A DNA stretch of 64,000 nucleotides from Antedon mediterranea (lineage: Eukaryota; Echinodermata; Crinoidea; Comatulida; Antedonidae): positions 24,268,001-24,332,000 of the forward strand of contig NC_092674.1 in assembly GCF_964355755.1 (NCBI RefSeq), given 5' to 3'. Under the pieces are notes generated by a model. It saw only the letters and a program-made list of their open reading frames with translations, was not told the origin of the DNA and did not search any database. Within the stretch, counting starts at the first letter, position 1. The number at the start of each line of letters is the position of its first letter. Below, piece after piece: positions 50,101 through 61,110 of the stretch. A program made the translations under genes and the position numbers.

Positions 50101-53100
50101 AACACACCTACAGTACTGTATTGTTAATTATTATAATAATAAATAATAATAAATAAATAAATAAATGACCAAACAATCCTAGACCTAGCAAAGCTAAAAT
50201 GCCTTGGCCTAGCCTAATACTAATACTAACAGGCCTACAGTAGCTAGGCCTACAACTAGCTAGGCTGAAAAGCAGCAATACCAAGTACTGTATGAACAGG
50301 CAACTGGATCTCATGTAGGCTAATTATGTTTTTTCATACGACAATAAAATGTTTTTTTACGATTCTACGTCTGGTAGAGATGTTCCCATTAATTAATCAA
50401 ATCCTACAAACGATCTAAAGCTAATTTAAATGCCTTTTTGATCTAAATAGTAGTACATTTCTCAAAAAATGTACTTCCATTGTGAAACCAGTCATAACAT
50501 TCAATCTTCCCCCCGACGAAAGTACAACATAGGTGGCGCTGTTGTATTTCAAAAGCAATAGTATAAACAAATATTTTCCAAACGCAAAATGATTTTTTTT
50601 TTCGTACACAATAAAAATTACTATTAAATGATCATTTAATAGTGCATACTATTGCACCCATGTGACCCACAATCGTCCAATCAAATGACAAGAATTTATT
50701 TAGCTGTTTTATATATAATAGGCTATAAAACTTTTCTTTTATTCATATATTTTAATTTTATTCATTATTTTCAGGTGTACCAATGTTCTTTTTTTACGGA
50801 ATGCTCTCTTTGAGTTGGCCTACAGTCCTCTCACTAAAAAGTATGATCTAACCAGTTTAAAGTCTGGTAAGGGAACTTTAAATCAGAATTTAATTTACTG
50901 CAGTTACTTCAGTAACCACCTTTGTTTATGTAATAATGTATGTTTCAGTTTGTTTCAAGTGTAGTTTTTATGAGGTATTCACCAAAATAAACAGTGCATA
51001 TGTTTAAACCAAGCTTTTTGAATCATTTCATAAACATATAAAGAGTAAACAAAGCTGCAGTAGTACTGTGAAAAATTATATAAATGAAGCTTAAAACAGA
51101 AAAAGTAGTATTGCCACAGTTCCAGGCTGAAAGAATAAAACTCAATTAAATGATTTTCGGTCCATGTAACATTTCTGAACTTTTATAAATGGCCCTAAAT
51201 AGTTGCAAATGTTATTCTTGAAACAATTTGTTTTTTTAAAAATAATTTTGTCAGAGTACTTTTATCAGGGAAGCATGCACTTTTATTATACTTACTCCTC
51301 CCATGTGCAAATTAGTATAAAACCACGTATTAAGATAGAAAACGTACGGAGCATGGGTTACTTTTATTTAATTTCCAGTAACAATTCAGAAATTATATAA
51401 ATGATTTCTTCGATTTTTGTAAGCATTTCAATGTCAGAAATTTAAATTGTTACGTCTTGTCACCTCTTTTGCCTGATCCTGAAATCGAAAAATCTTTTTT
51501 ATTAAGGAAAATAACACCTTTTAGCTTGATGTTGTTCAAAAATGAACATTCTAGTTTAGTGTTGTTTTTCTTGTAGGTATGATCGGTGGATCCCCCATCC
51601 CACCAGAAGTTATTTGTCATGTAAAGAAAACATACAACATGAATGTTGTTGTAAGTAAACTTACCATTCTTTTTAATGATTACCCCTCCTCTGGGATAAA
51701 CCTATTAGGGTGACACTCCTATTAAGGGGAAACTCATATTAAGGAGAAACTCATATTAAGGAGAAACTCATATTAAGGAGAAACTCCTATTAAGGGCACA
51801 TTCCTATTAAGAAGACACTCCTATTAAGGAGACTCCTATTAAGGGGAAACTCCTATTAAGGGTACACTCCTATTAAGAAGACACTCCTATTAAGGAGACT
51901 CCTATTAAGGGGAAACTCCTATTAAGGGTACACTCCTATTAAGAAGACACTCCTATTAAGGAGACTCCTATTAAGGGGACACTCCTATTATAGGGAAAAC
52001 TCATATTAAGGGAACACTTCTATTAAGGGGACATTCCTATTATTAAGGGAACACTCATATTAAGGGAACACTCATATTAAGAGAACACTTCTATTAAGGG
52101 AACATTCCTATTAAGGGGACACTCCTATTAAATGGGACACTCCTATTAAATGGGACACTCCTATTATAGGGATAACTCATATTAAGGGATAACTCATATT
52201 AAGAGAACACTTCTATTAAGGGAACATTCCTATTAAGGGGACACTCCTATTAAATGGGACACTCCTATTATAGGGATAACTCATATTAAGGGATAACTCA
52301 TATTAAGGGAACACTCCTATTAAGAGGACACTTCTATTAAGGGGACACTCCTATTAAGGGGACACTCCTATTATAGGGAACACTCATATTAAGGGAACAC
52401 TTCTATTAAGGGAACATTCCTATTAAGGGGACACTCCTATTAAGGGGACACTTTCCTGTGAAACGAACAAAAGGCAATATATATGTTTTACCACTATGGC
52501 CAACCTTATTCAGGGTACAACCTAACTGTATTATGGGAAAACTTTGTTGGGCCTTGAAGGTGTCCCTTAATAGGGGTTCTATTGCTTGATTAATGTATTG
52601 AACATTTCTCCAACATCCAACACACTGTACCACATGCCCTCGGTAATTACAGTTGGGTAATTTAGCAAAATCAAAATGTGAAAGTAAACGGAGAGTAAAA
52701 AGAACCATGCCAGACTCTTTAAAAAACACTATTCTTTTTTTCCCAAAGATTACGTATGGGTCAACAGAAACAGCTATGATAAGTATGCTGCGCCACAAAA
52801 ACCTCATTGAAACAGCTTCAACAGTTGGCCAGCCACTACCCTATGTTGAGGTAAATATTAAATCCGCATCACCAATTATTACACCACCCTGCACTACCCC
52901 TCTTTCCCATTATCATCATAAACATTATTAATGTCAATTTGAATAATCATGAACATCCCAGGTGCGGATCCAGCGGGATGATAACATCATCATTCCCCTT
53001 GTCGTAGAAACCATTGAACTCATTGTCAACACCATCTTCATCCTTTTCATCATCAACATTACCAACGGACCTAGTGCCAGGGTTGCAACTCGCGTAATTT

Positions 53101-56100
53101 TGTTAGGTCAATAAAAGCTGTGGAGGTGTGAAGTTGAAATAAACAAAATTATTATTCAAGCATTGAACACTTTTCTTTTGAGTCAATTAAATTTATAATA
53201 TCTTTAATTAATCAAATATATTTATGTTTTATAAAAGGTTCAGATTGTAGATAGAGATGAGTATGCAGTAAAGATTGGTGAAAGGGGAGAGGTTTGGGTT
53301 CGTAATCCAGTATCGTTTTGCGGCTATTACGGAGATTCTGAGACAACTAAACAAGTAAAAAATAAACATGGATGGATAAAAACTGGGTAAGAAAATTAAA
53401 TTGAATTGAAACAGTGTATAGAATTATTTATGTAAAGCTCGTAATGTTAGTACCTCAGATCATTTTTTTTAAACATTGAAAATACATGTAGTAAACACAA
53501 AATGGTATACTGTACTTAAACCTCCCTCACTTTCAATCTGAAACCATATATGAGTGAGTGAATGGCCGAGCGGTTAAGACAGTGGAACCGTAATAACATC
53601 GGTAAGAGTTTGAGGCTCGCCTAAATAAGCTTTCATTAATTAATGTTTACCATTAAAATAAGCAGATATGTTTTGCCAATTGTTAAGCTCTGTCTACACT
53701 ATCAAACTAGTTTTTAAAAAAAAGTGTGATGTACCCAAATATGGTAGTGATATTCCCAAATATGGTAGTGATATGACATCATCGACGCGTGTCCATGGGC
53801 AAATCGCATTTTTTTGTCACATAAAATTTGATAGTGTAAACAGAGCTTCAGAATGTATTCATAAGTACACTCTTTTGGGATTTCCCCATTTAGTATTCAT
53901 AAGTACACTCTTTTGGGATTTCCCCATTTATTGTGTTGATCATGTAATAATATTACTAGATAAACATTATTACAAACTAATTTAACTTTAATTTCAGAGA
54001 TATTGGCAAGTTAGACAAAGATGGGTACATAACTATTATTGGTAGAGTTAAGGTATGTGGCGTACAAAGAAACTATGGTCAATATGTTATTAAAATGGAA
54101 ACATAGAAACCGTATGTTAACAGTGAAGAAAGTCAGTGCGAAATGAAACCATTGCAAATTTAAACTACATTTTGATACATTTTTCCTGCTTAGAGGTGTA
54201 ATATAATATTGTAATTGTAATATATTACATTTGACATCCTCTGACAGAATCACATTTTTCTTGAATGTCATGACTATTTTGCCGCTCCATAATCTCCTTG
54301 ATTTTCTTCCTTATATTTAAATTAACTGTTTATACTAAGACATATTACTGTTAATTTATTTGTATGTTATGATATCCACTTACAAATTTGGTTAAATCTT
54401 CTGTCACCTAAAAGTTGTGGTAAGTCATGTCTCGGTCACATTCTATAGTCGTTGTACAGATAGGCTGCTACATCAGTACTTCTATGAATCAATGGCTAGT
54501 TGGTTACAAGAAAGCTAGTTGATCATATCCAGTACCGTTTTGATTTTACGATCATTCGGGGAACCACTTCACGACCGTCCTCAATATAATTCATCAATAT
54601 ATCAAAAATATTGCAAATGTAACAAATCTTATTCTCGTATTTTTATGTAATATTATGCATCTTGACTGTTTTAATTTATATAAACCAAAATGAGGCAGGA
54701 TTACATACTTATTATGTAATCATGCCTCATTTTGCATGTACTTGTCCTGTTTTGTTGCTTATGTTAAGCATTTGAGACAATCATTCTAAACTAAATATTT
54801 CCTATTCAAGAATGACTAACTATTTTACTTCGGTTGCCATGCAAGCAATACTGTATACGATTTAATGATAATCTCGTACTGTTACAGGACACTATATTTA
54901 GTAACAACTTGAATGTTTATCCAACGGAAGTTGAATCTGTTATCTTTAAACATCCAGCAGTCAAGCAAGTTCAGGTGAGCAAATATTGTGTTACTGTACT
55001 ACAGTATGTCAATAGGCTTCCTCTCCTACATTATCATGAATTAATCCACAGCCTAACTATACTAAATCCACTCTAATACCCTTTTCACATCTGAATAAAT
55101 TATAATTGTAACATAGTTTGATCTTGATTTATTACACGTTTTAAGTTCATACACGCATACGCGAACCTTGAGAAATCTCGGGAGAGGGTATAATTGAGCG
55201 CTATTTGATTAATATAATTGGTCAGTTTAATATCATGGCAATTATGCATGTGCAGTAACAACTCGGGATATCTCGGAAGTAAAAAACAAAAACGAGATTT
55301 CCACAAAATTGTCTTCACATTATGTAAACCTGGTTACAACTTGTTGAAAGTTGTTACTTTCTGCAGATGTGAAAAGGATATAAGTTTTGGTCAGGCCATT
55401 GTTTCTGTATTATTGGGCTTGTGTTTAGTACTGATATTGACCTTGAGTCTAAATAAAGCATTTTTATGAAAACATTTGTATTTTGTGGTTATGCATCACT
55501 TATTCCTTTTATTATTTAGGTTATTGGTGTACCAAACAAATTAACTGGAGAAGACGTGTGTGCATGTATAAGGTGATTGCATTCTACTAATATACGAATA
55601 CGAATAGAACTTTATTGCAATCAAAAGATTGAAGTTTAACAAAAGCGTTTCACTCATGCAAAATGAAAATATAAAAAACATTTAGAAAGGTAGTACAAAC
55701 AATAAAAATATTAAATATTAAAAATATAACATTCCCAATGCAATAAAATGACCACACTTATTCTGGGACCCTGCTACACATGACAGGGTAAAAGTAACTA
55801 ATTAGTATGGTGAATATCAAGCCTGTAGCCGGGGTTTTTACAGGAGAGTCCATTCACATTTAGGCCTATTTACCATTAATTCTGCTGGTCTGTGATAAAA
55901 AAGGACACAAACACCCCCCCCCCCCCTGCCACCTCTGTCTATGAGCTTGAATATTTACTTTGACAAAAGAATTTGACAAAATGGTGATCCTTCAGAAAAT
56001 AACTCCCCCACATACTGTACAGTATTAAGTATGAAATTAATTTATTTTCTATTTCTGGGTGTTTTTCAGACTTAAGTCAGTTGTTAATAGCTATAAAGAA

Positions 56101-58509
56101 GATCTAGAAAAGTTCTGTTTGGATAAGGTAATGAGGTTTTCTTTTTATTTAATCAAGAAATGTATGAAATCTTGAAAATTTGGAATATTTGCAATTTTGT
56201 GAGAGCTGTGTTTATGAAAAAAACCTGAAGTTGAGAGTGAAACCTGCAACGAAATCAGAAAAGTTTAGAACGTCAATGCTGTTTAATAAATGAAACATAT
56301 TTTGTTAATGTACAAAATTGTCAGGTTTATAGGTTTAAAGGCCGATAAATAGATAAACATACATTTTCTTACATAAAACAAAAGAAATTGGAAAAGTTTT
56401 CGTTCTAGAACTATATAGCATATCATTTATGCTGTCATTTGATAAAATTAATATGTTCAATAAAAACATTAAAATCGTATTGTCACGATATTATTGCTCA
56501 AACTAATCATAATGTCATTTGATTGGACATGTGAAAATATTATTTTTAAGAAGCATAGATGGTTATCTTATATTTCTAGGATGAAACCTGTTTTTATTTC
56601 TTTTGCTTTATGTATGAAAAATGCATATTTATCTATTATCATCAATTGTTATCATCTTAGCCTTTACAAAGTTCTGCTCCTTATTTAAGTTACTAAAAAT
56701 GTTGATATATTTACCTATGCTACATTTAAAAGAGTTGGAAACATTTCCTTATTCCTTTTTTTGTATTTGGTTTTTACATCATTTTTTATTTTTACCAAAT
56801 AAAACACATCCGCTTTTGTTTGCAAACTATATCCTTTTAAAATGTTTGGTGACGTCATTGCAATTTACTATTTTCTGTACTATTGGTCTAAATACGAACA
56901 ATTGAAAAAAGAAAAATCTTTCAATTATTTTTGCAGATACCAATCTTTGCAAAACCAAAACACATCCTGGTATTTGAAGACGAGTTTCCTTGTGGCGTCA
57001 CAGGAAAGGTTAGTTTTCATATGAAATCTTTTTATTAAGTTATTAATAAAACCAGCAACTACAGTTACTAGCAATGCAAGGTATTGAAATAGTAACAAAT
57101 GTACCTTACTTGATTGCTAGACCCTATATTCCTGAAAAGAAATGGAGCCTTAACTTAACTTAACTTAACTTATTTATACTGGGTAACCTCTTCAGTCAAA
57201 GATTCTCCCAGAAGACCCAGTTATGATCAGTGGCTGTGAGTGTACTAGTACACCGTGGGGTAACCCCTTAAACGTCTCAAAAGATGTACTAGGTTCTTTA
57301 AAGTGCGCATGAGCTAGATGTGTACACTGGAGCTACGGTTTATAGTCCTTATCCGAAAAGCCTCGACTCGACTTTACCACCAGAACCATGGAGCGAGTGA
57401 GCCTTGAACCCTTGCCGATGCTCACTCGCTCAATTCGAAGGATGATCCGCTGCCTTCTTCCACAAGGAAACTTTTAATCCAAACGTTTACATTTTTCCTT
57501 TCCTTAATTTTTCTTTTCCAATTTACCAATTTTGTGGAGGGAACTTTGAAAAATCTCGTACTAGTAGTATTAAAGCCCGGCGCACACTAGAGCTTTCGGC
57601 TGAGCCAACTGGCACGAGTAACACTTGGCTCACTAAAAAATTTGCCGCAAACTATGTTCGCGTTCTATCGGACGCACACTAAACGCCTTGAGTACGCGAT
57701 TTTCTGATTGGATAATTACTTACTACGCTATACGGCACGCGCTGAAATATCATAATAAATCAGAACATGTCATGCGCAGTGGAATTTTTTAGTGAGCAGG
57801 AAGCTCACGTTCGGCGCACACTTGAGGAAAATGGCACGCGTGCCAAAAAATATTAAACACAATAGATATTTTCCTCAGCGGCACGCGTGCCAATTCCTCA
57901 CGAAATCCCCGGCGCACACTGTGAGGCAAGTGTTACTCGTGGCAGTTGGCTCAGCCGAAAGCTCTAGTGTGCGCCGGGCTTAAGGGGTCCGGACACTTCC
58001 TCATGAAACTAATGAGAGCGCCGGCCCATATACTGTATATATTTCAACGCAACTACTACTATTCAGGGGACTCTTTGTTGAGCCCTAAATATTCTAATGT
58101 ATTGCATAAAATATTTGTAAATATTCGAATTACAAATTAAAACAAGATAATGACTAGAAAATTGAATTTACCCTCAAACAACCAGGTACACGAATTTGCT
58201 GTTTTGTGTGGAAAGACTTTAGGCAGTGCATCACGTGTTTACTTTCGTTTTGACAGTTGTGAATTGAAAAAATGGTATAAATACCAACTTTAACCGTTGA
58301 CGCCCAGCTCAAGGTTTTTCTTTCTTGAGCCCATTGCCATATGTAGAAAGAAAAAGAAAACCACTTTAAATTCCAATACAAAATCACCACACAGTAAACT
58401 CATTTAAAGCACAATAGATACAGTATATATTTTTTCATTTTTTTAGATTGATCGCAGAAAACTAAAAGAGATGGCAATTAATCGAATATCCTCACCTGAA
58501 ACTTCATAG
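44167..58509 (+). CDS. ACSF2-like AMP-dependent acyl-CoA synthetase
   Basis: Eighteen coding exons join in phase: 44167-44337, 44661-44789, 45589-45642, 46150-46262, 46389-46436, 47282-47390, 47832-47924, 48999-49147, 50775-50866, 51577-51650, 52749-52850, 53238-53386, 53998-54052, 54888-54974, 55520-55572, 56070-56127, 56937-57008 and 58447-58509. The product is 556 aa. Adenylation motifs seen are TSGTTGMPK (about 207-215), ITYGSTET (about 345), KTGD (D429) and VTGKIDRRKLKE with the catalytic lysine at 536. The N-terminal SYFHQPG...LTMHKLLEDR block and the overall order suit ACSF2, a mitochondrial medium-chain acyl-CoA ligase. Odd points: no SH after the phosphate loop, no PxxH motif (CPVGYIAG instead), and SNNLNVYP where GGENIYP is usual. 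No targeting peptide is visible. The donor of exon 8 (GTGCAT) is weak but is the only one that keeps the frame. A divergent paralogue with altered activity is possible. Confidence 0.9.
44838..45000. mobile_element. MITE family A copy
   Basis: Starts AAGATCTGTCTAAACTATC and ends AACTAGTTTGATAGTG plus TAGACAGAGCTT. The core contains CCCATATATGGACATGAGG and CCGTATTTGGGCACATC. It lies in intron 2 of the ACSF2-like gene. Confidence 0.9.
45281..45418. mobile_element. MITE family A copy truncated at the right
   Basis: The left terminus AAGCTCTGTCTACACTATC is perfect. The right terminus is lost after TCACACTTTTCATAGTG. It is in the same intron as the copy at 44838-45000. Confidence 0.85.
46449..46646. 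mobile_element. MITE family A copy with expanded core
   Basis: The family ends are recognisable (AAGCTCTACACTATC and TTTGATAGTGTAGACAAG). The GTAGTGATATGCCCAAATAA block is amplified into about four tandem 20-bp units. Its right end lies 5 bp from the family D element. Confidence 0.85.
46652..47249. mobile_element. Non-autonomous DNA element, family D copy 2
   Basis: 598 bp, nearly the same sequence as 26492-27120. Ends are AAGACACCTTCCCTACG and, read inward, AAGACACCTTCCCTAC. TA target duplication at 46650-46651 and 47250-47251. It lies in intron 5 of the ACSF2-like gene. Confidence 0.9.
48089..48738. mobile_element. piggyBac-like non-autonomous element
   Basis: 650 bp flanked by TTAA (48085-48088 and 48739-48742). 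The ends are CACTTTGACTGCC and the inverted GGCAGTCAAAGTG. A TTAA duplication and a CACTTTG-like terminus are the hallmarks of piggyBac-type elements. No transposase is encoded. The right end repeats a GAAGATCTCCGTGTTTGGC block in inverted and direct form. It lies in intron 7 of the ACSF2-like gene. Confidence 0.85.
48777..48912. mobile_element. MITE family A copy
   Basis: The core and right end are well preserved (GTGATGTGCTCATATATGG, TTTGATAGTGTAGACAGAGC). The left terminus has been replaced by ACTACTACTAC sequence. Confidence 0.85.
49148..50774. other. Intron 8 of the ACSF2-like gene
   Basis: No exon was found. It contains low-complexity GGTTCTATTTACTGG-type repeats (49420-49700), TAATAATAAATAAATA runs (50126-50165) and a small TAGGCCTA-rich patch (50190-50265). 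Confidence 0.6.
51694..52455. repeat. 17-18-bp minisatellite in ACSF2-like intron 10
   Basis: About forty imperfect units of the type ACTCCTATTAAGGGGAC, with a higher-order pattern of about 70-120 bp. The unit core TATTAAGGGGACA also appears at the start of the array at 39413 and near 17663, suggesting a shared source element. A minus-strand open frame through its right end is spurious. Confidence 0.95.
53554..53627 (+). mobile_element. tRNA-derived SINE head (plus)
   Basis: Contains A-box-like TGGCCGAGCGGTTAAGAC and B-box-like AGTTTGAGGC, closely matching the reversed head at 59887-59972. It lacks the body of the SINE. Confidence 0.65.
53685..53848. mobile_element. MITE family A copy
   Basis: Starts AAGCTCTGTCTACACTATC and ends AATTTGATAGTGTAAACAG. 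The core is inverted relative to the copy at 44838. It lies in intron 12 of the ACSF2-like gene. Confidence 0.9.
53859..53935. repeat. Two-copy direct duplication of about 39 bp
   Basis: TATTCATAAGTACACTCTTT followed by TGGGATTTCCCCATTTA occurs twice in a row, with no difference seen between the copies. A recent slippage duplication is likely. Confidence 0.9.
54688..54736. repeat. Short perfect hairpin
   Basis: AAAATGAGGCAGGATTACAT is followed after a short loop by the near-perfect inverted copy ATGTAATCATGCCTCATTTT. The stem is about 20 bp. It may be a tiny MITE; no microRNA evidence exists. Confidence 0.7.
57151..57445 (-). mobile_element. tRNA-derived SINE copy 1
   Basis: The body shares GGGTAACCTCTTCAGTCAAA, GATGTACTAGGTTCTTTAAA and CTAGATGTGTACACTGGA with 59676-59972. 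The tRNA head is mostly lost after CCTTGAACCCTTGCCGATG. It is preceded by an AACTT pentanucleotide run. It lies in the last intron of the ACSF2-like gene. Confidence 0.8.
57574..57980. mobile_element. Fold-back element with TAA target duplication
   Basis: 407 bp. The arms of roughly 60 bp begin AGCCCGGCGCACACTAGAGC and are nearly perfect inverted copies. TAA flanks both sides (57571-57573 and 57981-57983). The centre repeats GGCACGCGTGCC-type palindromes and CCGGCGCACACT. It is non-coding and probably a Harbinger-type MITE. Confidence 0.88.
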
Positions 58510-58639
58510 ATAAATTAATATTTATTTAGAATTATTAGTTAATATTTAAATTAAACTATAAATCATAATTTTAATATAAATTCTTTATTTAGGTATTTGA
58601 ACACTAAAAAAGACAAACTAATCATAATTAATAATTATA

Positions 58640-58645
58640 AATAAA
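58640..58645 (+). terminator. Candidate polyadenylation signal of the ACSF2-like gene
   Basis: AATAAA 131 bp after the stop codon, in AT-rich sequence. It is a plausible polyadenylation hexamer, but such hexamers are frequent here. Confidence 0.35.
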
Positions 58646-59675
58646 AATTATGTGAATATCTGGTTGTAAATATTAATATGATTTTAAAAACGAGATGTTA
58701 TTGTTTGTGTTTGTTTTAGTCTTTTAGTATAAACCAGTAGTCATAGGATTGTTCTACATTAGCGGCTATATGGTTTTAAAAAAACAATTAGCAGGGAGTA
58801 AAAAAGAGGAAATGGTATTAAGAATCGTGATTGTAGATTTGACATACGGCCTAAAATTAGTAAAATTATAAACAAATGGTCCAGAATTGAGATCCTGGTC
58901 CAGATTGCCTCCAAAATTTAATGGAGTTGTCTGTGACCACATATCTATGTGTGGCTTAAATTTGGTAGACAAATTCAAATCTAGTTCAACCTATTTTCGC
59001 CGCAGCTCTGGCAAATCTGGATTTGACAACTCACTAATACTGTATCACAAATAATAATCAACTGAAAACAAAATGCATTGCTTATATTTATTGAATATAT
59101 ATATAAAAAAACAATATAACAAAAATACTGTACATAGATCGACAGATAACACGTAACCACCACCGCTCTGTTAGAGGGTTGCTCAAATAATCTTACATTA
59201 TCATTAAATTGTCATAGAAACTTGTTCGTTCCCCGTATTAATTCAGGATCAACCATCTCCCCCAACCACCACTAACCAAGAGCCCCACATCATTACTTAA
59301 CAGAACATATAGTATAGTATACAGTATTATTCAAAATCATCTCTTATATCTTCTTACTACGTATAGTAGTAACCCCCCCCCCCCCAAACCCATCAATGCA
59401 ATACAACACTTTGTGCTTCCAAGTTCCCTTCCTCTATTTCAAGTCTTATATGACAATTGAATCCTGCAATTTAATTGTTAATATGAGTTATGAAACCAAA
59501 ACCAAATTATTATAAATGTAATTGTAATCGCAAAGAAAGAAGAAAAAAAAGTGCATATTAACTAATGGTAATTATGATGCTATGTACTACCTGACATAAA
59601 AAGTATCTCTTATTCCTGGCAAGAGTTTTCAGTTTAAAATTTTTTGAAATTTATATTTATTGAAATTTATATTTA

Positions 59676-59972
59676 TACTGTACTGGGTAACCTCTTCAGT
59701 CAAAGACTGGTCTCCCAGAGGGCCCAGTTGGTGATCAGTGGCTGTGATGTACTAATACACCGGGGTAACCCCCTACTCGTCTCGAAAGATGTACTAGGTT
59801 CTTTAAAGTGCACACGAGCTAGATGTGTACACTGGACCTACGTTTTATAGTCCTTATCCAAGAAGACTCGTTCTACCACCAGAACCATGGAGTGAGTTAG
59901 CCTCGAACCCCTGCCGATGTTATGGCTACGTAATTACGGTTCCACTGTCTTAACCACTCGGCCACTCACTCA
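59676..59972 (-). mobile_element. tRNA-derived SINE copy 2, with head
   Basis: Read on the minus strand it starts GAGTGGCCGAGTGGTTAAGA (A-box) and has a B-box-like GGGGTTCGAGGC at tRNA distance. The body is shared with 57151-57445, and an AT-rich tail follows. The head resembles a leucine or serine tRNA. Confidence 0.85.
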
Positions 59973-60237
59973 CTAATCAATAATCTCAATTTCAAAATCT
60001 TATTGGACAATTAAATCCTATGTAATTTAATTTATGAGTTATGAAACCAAAACCAAATTATTGTTTATGTAATTGCATACAACTCTCTTTCACTGATCAT
60101 ACCATATAGAAAAAGTGCATATTTACTAATATGGTAATTATGATGCTATGTTTTACCTGATCTAAACATTATCTCTTATTCCTGGCAAGAGTTTTTACCT
60201 AATATTATGTAGACTTTGATAATTTTACAAAAACAAC

Positions 60238-61009
60238 TACCGTAGTTCCTCGGGTATAATCCCACCTCGAGTATAATCCCACCCCCGACTTTACGATTAC
60301 CTTCGCACGCAAGCATATCCTCGGGCAAAGTCCCAGTGTATAATTTATCATTAGGACAGAGGTAGGCCTAGCTAGCTAGGCCGATTTTTTTTAAAGAAAT
60401 TCTCACCAAAAAATAGAGTCATTTCTCTGAATTCGGCTGACTTAAAACTCATCAAACATTGGCCATCGTAAAGTTGAATACAACCTTAATATCATCGCCC
60501 CGATCTTCGCGTTCTGCACATCATGCATTCGCCGCACACTCGCTCGCCGTGTACATGCATGCCTTGTTTACACTACTGCATGCTTGATTACCATAAAATA
60601 AACACCGCCCTCTATACCGACAGGAGCAGTACTGTAGTTCGTGTCACATGCAACAACATGCCATTTGCACATAGCTCGAGCGTGGGGAATCGGGAGGAAA
60701 GACGGAGAACTCGTATGAGAATATGTCGATATTATTTAGGAAGCCAGGCCCAGATCACATTTTAGGGTATTTTTTAAGTAGAAATCTGGGAGAAAATCTA
60801 TACAGTAGGCATAGACCAATTAGGCTGCCTAGGCCTAGATGACCTGGCAGTCTAACGTCTAGGCCTACATCGGAATATAGCTTTAGATAGCCTAAATGTT
60901 GTCATTTTCAGTTCATGCACCGGGAAATCCCCGGGTATAGTCCCACCTCCCAAATTCGGGCAAATTTCACGTACAAGGGGGGTGGGATTATACCCGGGGA
61001 ACTACGGTA
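60238..61009. mobile_element. Fold-back element of 772 bp
   Basis: Ends TACCGTAGTTCCTCGGGTAT and the inverted ATACCCGGGGAACTACGGTA continue as inverted AATCCCACC. No clear target duplication was seen. The central part contains a TAGGCCTAG patch. It is non-coding. Confidence 0.8.
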
Positions 61010-61110
61010 TTATACATTTCTTGTTTGAAAAATCATGTGTATATTGTATACTTTACAGACCCACAGAAACTATAAAAAATATATGTAAATTTGAATAGTG
61101 AAAACAATAT

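Larger units (their letters stand above)
58510..61110. other. Region between ACSF2-like and NEU1-like stop codons (convergent)
   Basis: Holds the two 3' UTRs, a SINE (59676-59972), a poly-C run (about 59371-59384) and a fold-back element (60238-61009). No further gene was found. Confidence 0.55.

Noticed and set aside
52406-52807. 133-codon minus-strand frame
   Set aside because: It runs from the minisatellite through ACSF2-like exon 11 on the wrong strand and resembles no protein family.
54011-54271. 86-codon minus-strand frame
   Set aside because: It overlaps ACSF2-like exon 13 on the opposite strand and has no coding signs.
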